DNA of 64,000 bases, from assembly GCA_021737785.1 (NCBI GenBank), contig JAIPDI010000017.1:32198-96197 (forward strand), in the 5' to 3' direction. The first letter of the stretch is position 1. Each line of letters opens with the position of its first letter. This document shows, one piece after another, positions 57,195 to 64,000 of the stretch. Origin of the DNA: Deltaproteobacteria bacterium (GTDB taxonomy: Bacteria; Desulfobacterota; DSM-4660; Desulfatiglandales; Desulfatiglandaceae). The notes beneath the pieces are model-generated. The model worked only from the letters and a program-made list of their open reading frames with translations. It was not told where the DNA came from and made no database searches. Made by a program: the position numbers and the translations under genes.

Positions 57195-57213
57195 AAAAGG
57201 CCCCATAGGGGCT
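57195..57213 (-). terminator. Weak terminator between tetR and the reductase gene
   Basis: Stem AGCCCC/GGGGCC with a 3-base loop followed by TTTT on the minus strand, 83-100 bases after the TetR stop. It suggests that the regulator and the cluster are separate transcripts. Confidence 0.4.
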
Positions 57214-57295
57214 CTCATTTAAAGCGCTGCAACCATAAGGGTCCGTAACGCCCTTTGGAATGGGAGGGAAACAAGACAATTCGGGTTAGTCAAAT

Positions 57296-57922
57296 TTACT
57301 TCGCAGCTGTCCCGCCCGACGGTTCCGATCCTACTGTCAGAAATCCGTCCATCATCAGGTCAAAGATCTCCTCTAAATTCTCGAACAAGGAATAGGACCG
57401 GTCTTTCAGTAGCCACCGGGTCACCAGGTGTTCCATGGTCCCGATAAAGATATCCCTGGCAAAATAAGGATTGAGGTCCGGTTTCATCTCGCCCGATGCC
57501 CGGCCCTCTTCAAATATATCGATTAAGTAGGCATAGAGGGCCTTGACATTTGAATAGACGTCGGTCTTCATGAAGTTGGCATTGGTCTTGAGAAAAAGGT
57601 AGACGATCTTGGCATCCAGGGGGGCCTCTTCCACACGTCGTAGATACCACCATAGAAACTTGCGCAGTTTGTTGACCGCCCCTTTGATGCCGAACAGCTG
57701 TTCCTTCAGATCTCCTATCAGTTCCGAGACCCAGAGGTCCGGGATGGTCAAAAGGAGGTCTTCCTTGCCCTGAAAATAGTCATACAGGGCCGCTTCAGAG
57801 AGGCCGGCCTGCCGGGAGATATCGACGATGGTGGTTTTCTGGTATCCCTGCCCTGCAAACAGCGTCTTAGCCGATTCAATAATCCGGCTTCGCGTATTTT
57901 CCTTAGAAACCTTATTGCCCAT
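57296..57922 (-). CDS. TetR-family transcriptional repressor (FadR-like)
   Basis: A 208-residue regulator. The N-terminal helix-turn-helix spans about residues 10-56 (AGQGYQKTTIVDISRQAGLSE continues as EAALYDYFQGKEDLL). The C-terminal ligand domain resembles fatty acyl-CoA-responsive TetR proteins such as FadR of Bacillus. As the gene just upstream of a beta-oxidation and enoate reductase cluster on the same strand, it probably represses that cluster and is released by an acyl-CoA; this is inferred from position. Confidence 0.85.
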   Translation of the reverse strand: MGNKVSKENTRSRIIESAKTLFAGQGYQKTTIVDISRQAGLSEAALYDYFQGKEDLLLTIPDLWVSELIGDLKEQLFGIKGAVNKLRKFLWWYLRRVEEAPLDAKIVYLFLKTNANFMKTDVYSNVKALYAYLIDIFEEGRASGEMKPDLNPYFARDIFIGTMEHLVTRWLLKDRSYSLFENLEEIFDLMMDGFLTVGSEPSGGTAAK

Positions 57923-58273
57923 GGATCATCTTCCGAAAAAAATTAGGCGACAACACTGCCAGCCCTTGTCATAGGTAAGCTAGATACTTTATTTTATAGA
58001 TCAAAGAAGATTTGAATTGCATTGGTCCGATCCCCTTTTCTCTGCAAAATCGAAATAGCCCTTTGCATCTGGATATTTACGGATTGGTCTCTATTCCCGC
58101 ATATACTCTGATATAAACTCTGATTTCAAATCGTCATTAGGTGGTTTAAGTTATTGTTTTTATGTCAACTTATTACAATATCAAAGCATAATTATATTTT
58201 TACTTAATATCATTAGGTCATATCGTTGTCAAGCAGAAAAGGGATGCCATCCGCCTGGATAACCGTATGATGA
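57923..58273. other. AT-rich intergenic region
   Basis: About 350 bases between TetR and the YkgJ-like gene, strongly AT-rich around 58100-58210. It probably contains the tetR promoter. No gene is supported. Confidence 0.5.
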
Positions 58274-58885
58274 TTAAAGTCTCATGCGCATTCGAGGATG
58301 GCTTTTCTGGCAATCTTCTTTTCCGTAGGCGAGACAGGTGAGGGGCTTTACATTGTGAATCGCACAGATGAAGAGGCCCTGGGGGGGGAGTTCCCATAGG
58401 AAGGGGCAGAACTTTTGTGTGAGGGGGCTGTCCCCTGCGATATAGGTATACCAGTAGCCCGGATAGCGTATGGTCTCAGGGGCATCCGGGACGGTCCCGG
58501 AAAGCTGACAGCATTCCCCGCAAAGGGTGCACCATTGTCCCCTTGGGACAACCTGTCGTGCGTCGCCGTTTAGATCCACGCATGTCGCCTCACGGTTCCC
58601 GAAACACCGGTCAATATCTTTGCGGATCCGAAGGAACATTCGGCTGAGAAGGGCCAGGTTTTGGCCGGCCCTTGCCAATCCGCACCGGCTCTGTTCACCA
58701 TTGGGCAGATAATGCCGCACATAGAGGGTGAGGGGAAAAAAGGGATCGCCAAGGGCCTCCATAACCTGATGCCCGGCTTCTGTTTCTTCATACAACCGGC
58801 CCACGTCTTGGGCCACGTGGGACATTGGCAAGGCCTTGTGTCTGCGTTCCACTGCATCGTAAATCAATGACTCAAAATAGTACAT
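58274..58885 (-). CDS. YkgJ-family cysteine cluster protein
   Basis: A 203-residue protein with conserved cysteines typical of the YkgJ/CxxCxxCC family: CTLCGECC near residue 119, FCPFL, and CAIHNVKPLTCLAYGKEDC near the end. These cysteines probably bind a metal, zinc or an iron-sulfur cluster. Members are often listed as zinc/iron-chelating proteins of unknown role. The start at 58885 lies 25 bases from the end of the integrase gene, so its original upstream region appears displaced by the integrated element. Confidence 0.8.
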   Translation of the reverse strand: MYYFESLIYDAVERRHKALPMSHVAQDVGRLYEETEAGHQVMEALGDPFFPLTLYVRHYLPNGEQSRCGLARAGQNLALLSRMFLRIRKDIDRCFGNREATCVDLNGDARQVVPRGQWCTLCGECCQLSGTVPDAPETIRYPGYWYTYIAGDSPLTQKFCPFLWELPPQGLFICAIHNVKPLTCLAYGKEDCQKSHPRMRMRL

Positions 58886-58909
58886 AACTCATCTAACATA
58901 TTGTTTCTG

Positions 58910-60049
58910 TTAAGTTTTTTTGTCTCCGTTTTTTGCCAGATGCGGCTGAGATGCGTTTAAATGCATATCCAAATTATCAACCTCGGTTTTGAAATTTGAC
59001 GGTATCCAGTGCGTGTAGGTGTCAAATGTTATCTTGATAGAGCTATGTCCCATCTGGTAACTTACATCTCCGATATTATGCCCTCTGGCAATTCTGATTG
59101 TGGCGTATGTGTGCCGCAAGTCATGGACCCTCATATGTGGCAGGTCTGCGTCTTTCAAAATAGCATCAAGTGTGTAATTTATAGGTAGTGGCCTCATAGG
59201 TTTTCGTCCGTCAAAGGTGAAGATCCACTGTGAAAACGGCCTGCCTTTTTTTAATGACTCTTTCTGCCTTTCGAGCTTCAAGGCTTTCAAGGTCTCCGTC
59301 AAATATGGCGTCATATCAACCACTCGGCTCTGACGGTTTTTAGTCGGTCCTACAATCCCATTATAGACGGTCCTCTGAATTTTGATAGTCCTCTTTTCAA
59401 AATCGATATCGTCCCATTTCAAACCAATTAACTCGCCCACCCTCATGCCCGTGCGCAGCAAGGTCAAAAAGTGTGGGTAAAACAGGCCGCCCCTGTGCTG
59501 TTTGGCCTTGTCAAGTAGAATAACAATCTCGTCCTCCTCCAATGGCCTGATTTTGATGTTACCTTTGTTGTTAAGCTTTAAACCCTGGAGCGGATTCATC
59601 TCTATCAATTCTTTATCTATGGCATATTTAAAGATGTGACTCAACGGTGATCTTAGATTCTGAAAAGTCGATGGTGACATTCCTTTTATTGCCAAATCGT
59701 CAAAAAATCCGCTCAGGTCTTTCTTTTTGATGTCCCGGATTTCCTTTTTGCCAAATGCTGGGTATATATGCTTTTCGAGTAGGGAGACATAAGCATCTTG
59801 TGTCTGCACGCACCTCTTATGTGGCAGCTCCAGCCATTTTTCAGCCACGGTCTTGAATGAAGGTGATTTTTTATTGAACTCCTCCATTTCCAAATCGCCC
59901 AGCGTCAGCTTTGCCTCAATCTTCTTTGCCATATCCCTGGCAAACTTCTTGTCTTTGCCTATCTTCTTAGATTTCCGTTTGCCTCGGTGGTTGATGAAAA
60001 GCCAGTATTCGCCTGAGCCTTTCGGATGTTCTTTAACCTTCACGCCCAT
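58910..60049 (-). CDS. int: Tyrosine-type site-specific integrase
   Basis: A 379-residue phage integrase. The SAM-like core-binding domain (about 60-160) is followed by a catalytic domain with R203 in TGMRVGEL, H309-x-x-R312 in VHDLRHTYA, H335 in QMGHSSIKI and nucleophile Y345 in FDTYTHW. An N-terminal arm-binding domain (about 1-55; ring of Lys/Gly) suits prophage and genomic island integrases. It is the last gene of the leftward unit RHH protein, 72-residue protein, integrase. Confidence 0.95.
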   Translation of the reverse strand: MGVKVKEHPKGSGEYWLFINHRGKRKSKKIGKDKKFARDMAKKIEAKLTLGDLEMEEFNKKSPSFKTVAEKWLELPHKRCVQTQDAYVSLLEKHIYPAFGKKEIRDIKKKDLSGFFDDLAIKGMSPSTFQNLRSPLSHIFKYAIDKELIEMNPLQGLKLNNKGNIKIRPLEEDEIVILLDKAKQHRGGLFYPHFLTLLRTGMRVGELIGLKWDDIDFEKRTIKIQRTVYNGIVGPTKNRQSRVVDMTPYLTETLKALKLERQKESLKKGRPFSQWIFTFDGRKPMRPLPINYTLDAILKDADLPHMRVHDLRHTYATIRIARGHNIGDVSYQMGHSSIKITFDTYTHWIPSNFKTEVDNLDMHLNASQPHLAKNGDKKT

Positions 60050-60052
60050 GAT

Positions 60053-60271
60053 TTATCCTCCCTCGTATTCCCGGATCAAATCGTCAATCGTTAAATCGTG
60101 TGACAGAAAGCCACCATGTTCACTGTCAGCGTGCACCCGCAGTTGATTAACCAGATACGCCTGAGCGTGTGGATTATCCTTGCAAGCCTCGTCCAGCAAT
60201 TCGATAACCTCCCACAATTTGTCTTGTGCATCGTGCAAAAGATCCAAGATATATTCATCATTTTTTGTCAT
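60053..60271 (-). CDS. Small acidic protein of unknown function upstream of int
   Basis: Seventy-two residues, acidic and helical (ILDLLHDAQDKLWEVI), with no signal or membrane segment and no known family. The ATG at 60271 has AAAGGAGG 8 bases upstream. Its start overlaps the RHH gene stop as ATGA, and its stop is 4 bp from the integrase start, so all three are translated as one unit. A role as an excisionase-like cofactor is conceivable only from position. Confidence 0.65.
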   Translation of the reverse strand: MTKNDEYILDLLHDAQDKLWEVIELLDEACKDNPHAQAYLVNQLRVHADSEHGGFLSHDLTIDDLIREYEGG

Positions 60272-60432
60272 CTCTTGCCTCCTTTCTTTTTGGTCATGGT
60301 TTCGGTTTCTTCCACGTACTCCTGAATCATCTTGCATAGAACGTCCTTGATGGTGGTCTTTCGCTGCGCAACTGCCATTTTCAACCTGATTCTCAAATCT
60401 TCATCCAGATGAAATGTGGTCCCTTTTACCAT
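60268..60432 (-). CDS. Ribbon-helix-helix (Arc/MetJ-type) DNA-binding protein
   Basis: Fifty-four codons, too short for many ORF lists. The sequence begins VKGTTFHLDEDLRIRLK and continues VAQRKTTIKDVLCKMI, a beta-strand followed by two helices as in ribbon-helix-helix repressors; the C-tail is lysine-rich. The start has GGAGGG upstream, and its stop overlaps the next gene in ATGA. It likely controls the integrase operon or the divergent promoter. Confidence 0.75.
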   Translation of the reverse strand: MVKGTTFHLDEDLRIRLKMAVAQRKTTIKDVLCKMIQEYVEETETMTKKKGGKR

Positions 60433-60477
60433 TGCCTGCCCTCCTTGTGTTTATGTTATCGTTTTAACGTTTGTCAT

Positions 60478-60506
60478 ATTCTAATCATTATGATTTTAAA
60501 TGTCCA
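60478..60506 (-). promoter_or_regulatory. Promoter for the RHH-integrase operon
   Basis: On the minus strand TGGACA, a 17-base spacer and TAGAAT. The 11-base sequence ATGATTAGAAT containing the -10 box also occurs at the divergent promoter at 60679. Confidence 0.6.
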
Positions 60507-60678
60507 GTCCTTTTTTTAGTATAATTGCCTTTTATTGTCGATTTGGAGGTATAGCTGAGCATGGCTTAGCTTCTTATCGACGGTCTCCGGCCTTCTCACA
60601 AAGCCGAAAACTGACCTAACTCCGGCCTGTGATTAGGAAAATACGATTTTTCGGAGGCTCATGCAGATTTTTGTGAAT

Positions 60679-60707
60679 TTAACGATTTTATTTGCTATGA
60701 TTAGAAT
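60679..60707 (+). promoter_or_regulatory. Promoter for the rightward early genes
   Basis: TTAACG, a 17-base spacer and TAGAAT, followed by an AAGGAGG ribosome site. It shares ATGATTAGAAT with the oppositely directed promoter. Confidence 0.6.
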
Positions 60708-60730
60708 AAAACTGAAAGGAGGTGTTATAA

Positions 60731-61045
60731 TTGGCAAGCGTCATTGACATTCAGACTATTTTAGCAGGTCGAATTATTGATGGGGTCCACGATAGTATTG
60801 GTGATATTGAAGGGATTATTGACGATGAGTTGGAAAAGCAGGCATGTATCAATTATCAAAACCTTTCCAAAGATGAGCGGGAAATGTATCGTGACAATGT
60901 AGGCAAGATGCTCTCCGTTAAAATTTTGCGCCACCCTTGTATGAAAAACATTATTGATGGGGAAGTGCAAGCAAAAGATGCACCATTAACCAGCCAGGAA
61001 ATGTTTGACTTGTTACGGGAAATATTCCCATGGGACTATTCCTAA
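60731..61045 (+). CDS. Unknown phage-element protein
   Basis: A 104-residue acidic protein with no recognised family (for example GDIEGIIDDELEKQA). The start is TTG with an AGGAGGTG site 6 bases before it. It is the first rightward gene after the divergent promoter and may be part of an early control module. Confidence 0.6.
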   Translation: MASVIDIQTILAGRIIDGVHDSIGDIEGIIDDELEKQACINYQNLSKDEREMYRDNVGKMLSVKILRHPCMKNIIDGEVQAKDAPLTSQEMFDLLREIFPWDYS

Positions 61046-61085
61046 ATCATCAACTATCAACCAAATGAAAGGAGATAATTGAAAC

Positions 61086-61364
61086 ATGGAAGAAAAGAAA
61101 ATGACTCAAAATGAAGAGGAGATCATGTTATGTGCAAATCAGAAATTGAAACTTAAACCGATAGATGGTTTTGTTGTCAAAATATGTGACGTAAAGCTTC
61201 ACGCGACGGGTCCCCCTACTTTTGGCCTGGTTTTTCCCATCCCTAATGAGGAAGCTTATGAAGTCATGCAAAACAAAATAACACTAGCAGAACAAAAAAA
61301 ATTAGCAGCTTCTGCGATAAAAGAATGTATAGAGGAATTTAAGCAAAAAGAAGATCTCGTTTAA
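61086..61364 (+). CDS. Unknown phage-element protein
   Basis: A 92-residue hydrophilic protein of mixed charge with central VVKICDVKLHATG and a Lys/Glu-rich C-terminal helix. No family is recognised. AAAGGAG lies about 12 bases before the ATG. It follows the previous gene by 40 bp on the same transcript. Confidence 0.55.
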   Translation: MEEKKMTQNEEEIMLCANQKLKLKPIDGFVVKICDVKLHATGPPTFGLVFPIPNEEAYEVMQNKITLAEQKKLAASAIKECIEEFKQKEDLV

Positions 61365-61383
61365 CCGCGTGCAGGCTTTTTAT

Positions 61384-61797
61384 TTATCCCCACCATTGAA
61401 TCTCCGGCTGATCCTCCGGCTGAACGTCAGGCCCTTTCTTCATAGCCCGTTCTTTTGCTCGCTCCTCAAGTCGCCACGATTGAGGGGCGAAAATAGCCCT
61501 CAATAGATGGGTACAGGCCACCGCCTCAATAGTCACCAATTCATCATATATCGGTGATGGTTTCGGCTCGGCATGTTTGCAATTTTGGCAGTCTGTACAA
61601 TCCAAAACCAGATCGAAAAATGCGGCATTGCGTAAGCAGATCTGATAACTGTCACATCTATAGTCGCGATATGGAGCTGGTGGAGTTTCTTCAATCAGCT
61701 TTGCTTTCTTCTTTTTTTTGGGTTTTTTCTTGAGACTTGCATTTGGCATACGTTTTTTAATATGCTCTTTGCTTTGCTTGTAGCCTTTTTTCGGCAT
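61384..61797 (-). CDS. Basic cysteine-containing phage-element protein
   Basis: A 137-residue protein from the ATG at 61797. The N-terminal 40 residues are lysine-rich (KGYKQSKEHIKKR and a polylysine stretch), somewhat like nuclease-associated modular repeats. Cysteines lie in CDSYQIC and CTDCQNC. No firm family. The longer in-frame ATG at 61926 would run through the hairpin at 61830-61860 and is unlikely. It lies between the capsid gene and the early genes, facing the latter tail to tail. Confidence 0.55.
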   Translation of the reverse strand: MPKKGYKQSKEHIKKRMPNASLKKKPKKKKKAKLIEETPPAPYRDYRCDSYQICLRNAAFFDLVLDCTDCQNCKHAEPKPSPIYDELVTIEAVACTHLLRAIFAPQSWRLEERAKERAMKKGPDVQPEDQPEIQWWG

Positions 61798-61829
61798 GGT
61801 TTCATCTCGGTATGATGTAGGGGTGGGGT

Positions 61830-61860
61830 GTCTATGGGGTGTGGAGGGCACCCCATAGAC
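61830..61860. repeat. Perfect 12-bp inverted repeat
   Basis: GTCTATGGGGTG and CACCCCATAGAC separated by 7 bases, directly upstream of the ATG at 61797. It could be a translation or transcription control structure. Confidence 0.75.
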
Positions 61861-61872
61861 GGCTTTAACGCT

Positions 61873-61924
61873 GGCAAGATGAAGCAGGAAAGGAGTGAAA
61901 CTGCTTCTTAACCGGAGTCTTGCC
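61873..61924. repeat. Two-tier hairpin between the capsid and Cys-protein genes
   Basis: GGCAAGA (61873-61879) pairs with TCTTGCC (61918-61924) and encloses GAAGCAG (61881-61887) pairing with CTGCTTC (61901-61907). The enclosed sequence begins the 20-base word repeated at 63889. Confidence 0.65.
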
Positions 61925-61985
61925 ACCCCGTGCCTGCAATAACCCAGGTCAAAGGAGAAAAACCCCTGGGCATTATTCGCAGGAC

Positions 61986-62924
61986 TTATGCAGCTACGGC
62001 AGCATCCTTGATTCCACGGAGCCGAGCCGCAGACTTGTTATGGCCAATGGTAAACGAGGCGATCCACTCAATCAATGTGCGATAAGCAGTGCCTCCACTG
62101 TAGAGGCCAAGGTCCAAAACGTCCATTTCCCCACATTGTAACCCAAAGACGTATTGACCAACACCAAACCGAACGGCATAAATGCTGGTTGACGCAGCCG
62201 TGCCACCGCCAGGGTTATCCTCTGTGAAACCGAGAATCTCGTCATTATTCTCATCCGTTTCAATCACCCCGATGGGAATGTCATTGTAGGTGGTTACTCT
62301 GCGACCAAATTCATCAAGGGTGAAGTTGATGTCTCCAGACACGGAGCTGGTTCTCGAAGCCACCGTCAATCTCCTTCTCATGGTTTTATTCATAAAAAGA
62401 ATGTCAGGCGAACCATCGACAGCATCAATAAGCTCATCTAATTTGGTAAGAGTAAGAGAATCACCACCAGAAGATGAGCCAGCGTTAATGAGCTGGTTTC
62501 CAATTAGTCTAACTTGCAGACCATCAAACTCTTTTGGACTTGCTTCACAATCACCTTTAAAGAAAGTCTTTTGCCATTTCAAGGCACAAGATTTGGCTTT
62601 TAAGGAATCATGAATAGCCCGCAAGTCATTAATGTTTCCCTGGGTCTTAACAAGTACACGGTCCACATCTGAAACACCGCCAGATATGGTCAGGTTTTCA
62701 GTTACAGAATCAAGGCCTGTAGTGCTTTCGGTGTAACTTTCATTCAAACCCCTGAAAGCGGTGAACGGCAGGGTGGCTGCTCGGTTAAATTTATATGAAT
62801 CACTCGAAACCGTCAGAAACGGCAGTCTTTCGAGTACGGGAGAGGCTTTGGGAAAACATTCAATCACGCCTCTCTGCAAAGGGTCAGTTTTAAGTCTTGC
62901 TGCTTCAATCAATGTAAGTGCCAT
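61986..62924 (-). CDS. Phage major capsid protein
   Basis: A 312-residue protein with HK97-like coat architecture. It opens with a helical arm (MALTLIEAARLKTD). A middle segment has ITISGGVSDVDRVLV-type spacing, and the C-terminal half carries mixed beta-rich repeats (NDIPIGVIETDEN, YAVRFGVGQYVFGLQ). The size is close to many tailed-phage coat proteins. The ATG has GGAGG 10 bases upstream. The scaffold-like gene precedes it by 76 bp, the usual head-gene order. Confidence 0.8.
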   Translation of the reverse strand: MALTLIEAARLKTDPLQRGVIECFPKASPVLERLPFLTVSSDSYKFNRAATLPFTAFRGLNESYTESTTGLDSVTENLTISGGVSDVDRVLVKTQGNINDLRAIHDSLKAKSCALKWQKTFFKGDCEASPKEFDGLQVRLIGNQLINAGSSSGGDSLTLTKLDELIDAVDGSPDILFMNKTMRRRLTVASRTSSVSGDINFTLDEFGRRVTTYNDIPIGVIETDENNDEILGFTEDNPGGGTAASTSIYAVRFGVGQYVFGLQCGEMDVLDLGLYSGGTAYRTLIEWIASFTIGHNKSAARLRGIKDAAVAA

Positions 62925-63000
62925 TGTAAAAACCTCCGTGAGTGCCTAATCACAAGACCTTCAAGGAGGTTCGACGTGCAGCACTTCTGAAAAATGTTAT

Positions 63001-63471
63001 TTACTTGTAACCATGCACCATCATTTGTTGTGGTGTCATGTTGCTAAAATCAAGAGGCTGTTTGCCTGATGGACGTTTTGAATCCAGGCCGTTTACTACC
63101 TGCCTATTGAATAATCCCTTTTTAAGTGCGTTTCTGATCCAGGTTATTTTAGCGGCTGGCTCAAGGTCTGGAATGATGTCCCTGAATTCCTCCGGCACAT
63201 CTTCAACCATTTCATCAGCAACAGTGCGCAGAGCATCCGTGGCGCGTTTACGTTGCTCCAAGACCTGATCAAAACGACTTTTTGGAATCATATTCTCACC
63301 TTTTCCGGTGGTGTCGTCCGTGTAGTTTTCGGCCTGGCCTTCAATTAGTTCATCCTCGCTGCCTTTTCTTGCAGCAACAGGAACATGCTTCACGATAACT
63401 TGTGGAGCGTTTGCCGCTTCCTGCTTTGCTTCTTCACCTTTAACGTCCGTGTTGACGATTTCATCTGCCAT
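63001..63471 (-). CDS. Phage scaffold-like protein
   Basis: A 156-residue acidic protein with long helices (QVLEQRKRATDALRTVADEM) and a Pro/Gln-rich end, placed directly before the capsid gene. Charge, size and position fit phage scaffolding proteins, though no motif is diagnostic. It starts 4 bp after the stop of the portal-like fragment, hence translational coupling. Confidence 0.65.
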   Translation of the reverse strand: MADEIVNTDVKGEEAKQEAANAPQVIVKHVPVAARKGSEDELIEGQAENYTDDTTGKGENMIPKSRFDQVLEQRKRATDALRTVADEMVEDVPEEFRDIIPDLEPAAKITWIRNALKKGLFNRQVVNGLDSKRPSGKQPLDFSNMTPQQMMVHGYK

Positions 63472-63888
63472 GTGTCTATTCCTCCGCTTTTACGCCTGCG
63501 TTTGGCGAGTAGTTAAAAAGTTTATTTTCTTCCCGTATTTCTAAAAGTCTTTGCTTTGCATCTTCTCGGGTTAAATCAGGATTCTTGAGCATCAAAATAT
63601 CAACTCTGCTTATCGTGCCCATCTCTAATTCCTTCTCCCATTTTTCGGATTCCTTCAAAGGGTCCATAGTCGGTTTTGGATCATAGAAGTCGATTTTTAG
63701 CCTTGCCTTGTCACTAATCTTTCGGCCTTGATTGTGAACGTTCCACACGACGCGAAACATATTAAAAAGCCGTTTCTCATAGGTGTTAAATAAACTGATC
63801 TGGTCCCTGCGCAACTCTTCAAGCTCACGATTGCCTGAGATTCTTGCAAGGCCGCTTTCTTGTGCCCCCTGTGTCAGAGTAGTTGTCG

Positions 63889-63908
63889 GATGAAGCAGGA
63901 GAGAAGTG
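63889..63908 (+). repeat. Second copy of a 20-base repeat (first at 61878-61897)
   Basis: 18 of 20 bases match the copy at 61878-61897; both start GATGAAGCAGG. Read on the plus strand, both give MKQERS, with the two differences synonymous. A third partial copy, ATGAAGCGGG, begins at 63991, exactly 101 bases after the ATG at 63890. Confidence 0.6.
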
Positions 63909-63909
63909 G

Positions 63910-63952
63910 CGACACCCCCGTAGGTGAGCGTAGCGAACCGGAGGGGGTGTCG
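63910..63952. repeat. Perfect 10-bp hairpin inside the portal region
   Basis: CGACACCCCC and GGGGGTGTCG are separated by a 23-base loop that itself contains the near-palindrome GTGAGCGTAGCGAAC preceded by GTAG. The hairpin lies between two ATGAAGC(A/G)GG words 101 bases apart. Confidence 0.75.
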
Positions 63953-64000
63953 GAGGCGACCCGCCATCCCCATTTCTCCTCAATACGAACATGAAGCGGG

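Larger units (their letters stand above)
63476..63973 (-). pseudogene. Portal protein C-terminal fragment
   Basis: Of 165 codons the last 120 look like the C-terminus of a portal protein (LEELRRDQISLFNTYEKR, FYDPKPTMDP, LKNPDLTREDAKQRL). Portals have about 400-550 residues. The start seen here (at 63973) adds about 35 residues that read through the hairpin at 63910-63952 and have no portal character. So the gene is either interrupted by an inserted repeat or its N-terminal half continues past the window in another frame. Confidence 0.55.
58886..64000. mobile_element. Integrated phage-like element (left end, continuing past the window)
   Basis: The integrase gene adjoins the YkgJ gene, and the DNA to the right is visibly richer in A and T. 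The genes are integrase, a ribbon-helix-helix regulator, small unknown genes, then capsid, scaffold and portal-like genes, but no tail, terminase or lysis gene in the 5 kb seen. The attachment site must lie near 58886-58910; it cannot be confirmed without the other end. No tRNA is at the junction. Confidence 0.8.

Overview
The window reads as chromosomal DNA of a strictly anaerobic member of the Desulfobacterota (former Deltaproteobacteria), probably a sulfate-reducing or syntrophic fatty/aromatic-acid degrader. The grounds are HdrA-type flavoproteins including an HdrA-MvhD fusion, small ferredoxins, an iron-sulfur old-yellow-enzyme family reductase, a RACo-like ASKHA protein, ResB/CcsA cytochrome c maturation, paired PilT ATPases and sigma-54 regulation. 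The species cannot be named from the sequence alone.

Left part (1-27 kb) is mostly housekeeping. An aromatic amino acid operon (aroB partial, pheA, tyrA, aroE, aroA) is followed by two DUF4398-type lipoproteins (one with an OmpA domain), an MFS transporter, an EI24/CysZ-like membrane protein, a CbpA-type DnaJ and a PP-loop tRNA-thiolation-like protein. Then come an NtrC-type regulator with its kinase, prepilin peptidase, a YciO/Sua5 protein, SppA, a long ribosomal protein S1, cmk, an IHF/HU protein, an SRP RNA with an Alu-like 5' domain, a LACC1/YfiH protein, pyrG, a penicillin-binding transpeptidase and serS.

Middle part (27-47.5 kb) holds resB-ccsA, hydrolases, a RACo-like protein without its ferredoxin domain next to a YjbQ protein, a cyclase-CHASE2 protein with domains in permuted order beside a secreted protein with a polyglycine tail, a LysM protein, panE-panB, two pilT-type genes with a zinc-ribbon protein, a GHMP kinase, a Nudix hydrolase, an exported Pcm, a second membrane cyclase, and a tRNA-Glu(UUC) preceded by a degenerate tRNA-Glu-like copy.

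Right part. From 47.6 to 57.9 kb, genes on the minus strand form a catabolic and electron-transfer cluster: TetR regulator, FMN/FAD/[4Fe-4S] enoate reductase, a putative ATC-hydrolase-like protein, two ferredoxins, a methylmalonyl-CoA epimerase-like protein, two HdrA-like flavoproteins (one fused to MvhD) and a 3-hydroxyacyl-CoA dehydrogenase/enoyl-CoA hydratase fusion. No HdrB or HdrC is present, so the electron route is an open question. From about 58.9 kb to the window end lies a visibly AT-richer integrated phage-like element: tyrosine integrase, a 54-residue ribbon-helix-helix protein, divergent promoters, small unknown genes, then capsid, scaffold and a portal fragment, with no tail genes before the integrase end. 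Hairpins and a short repeat flank the structural genes and interrupt the portal region.
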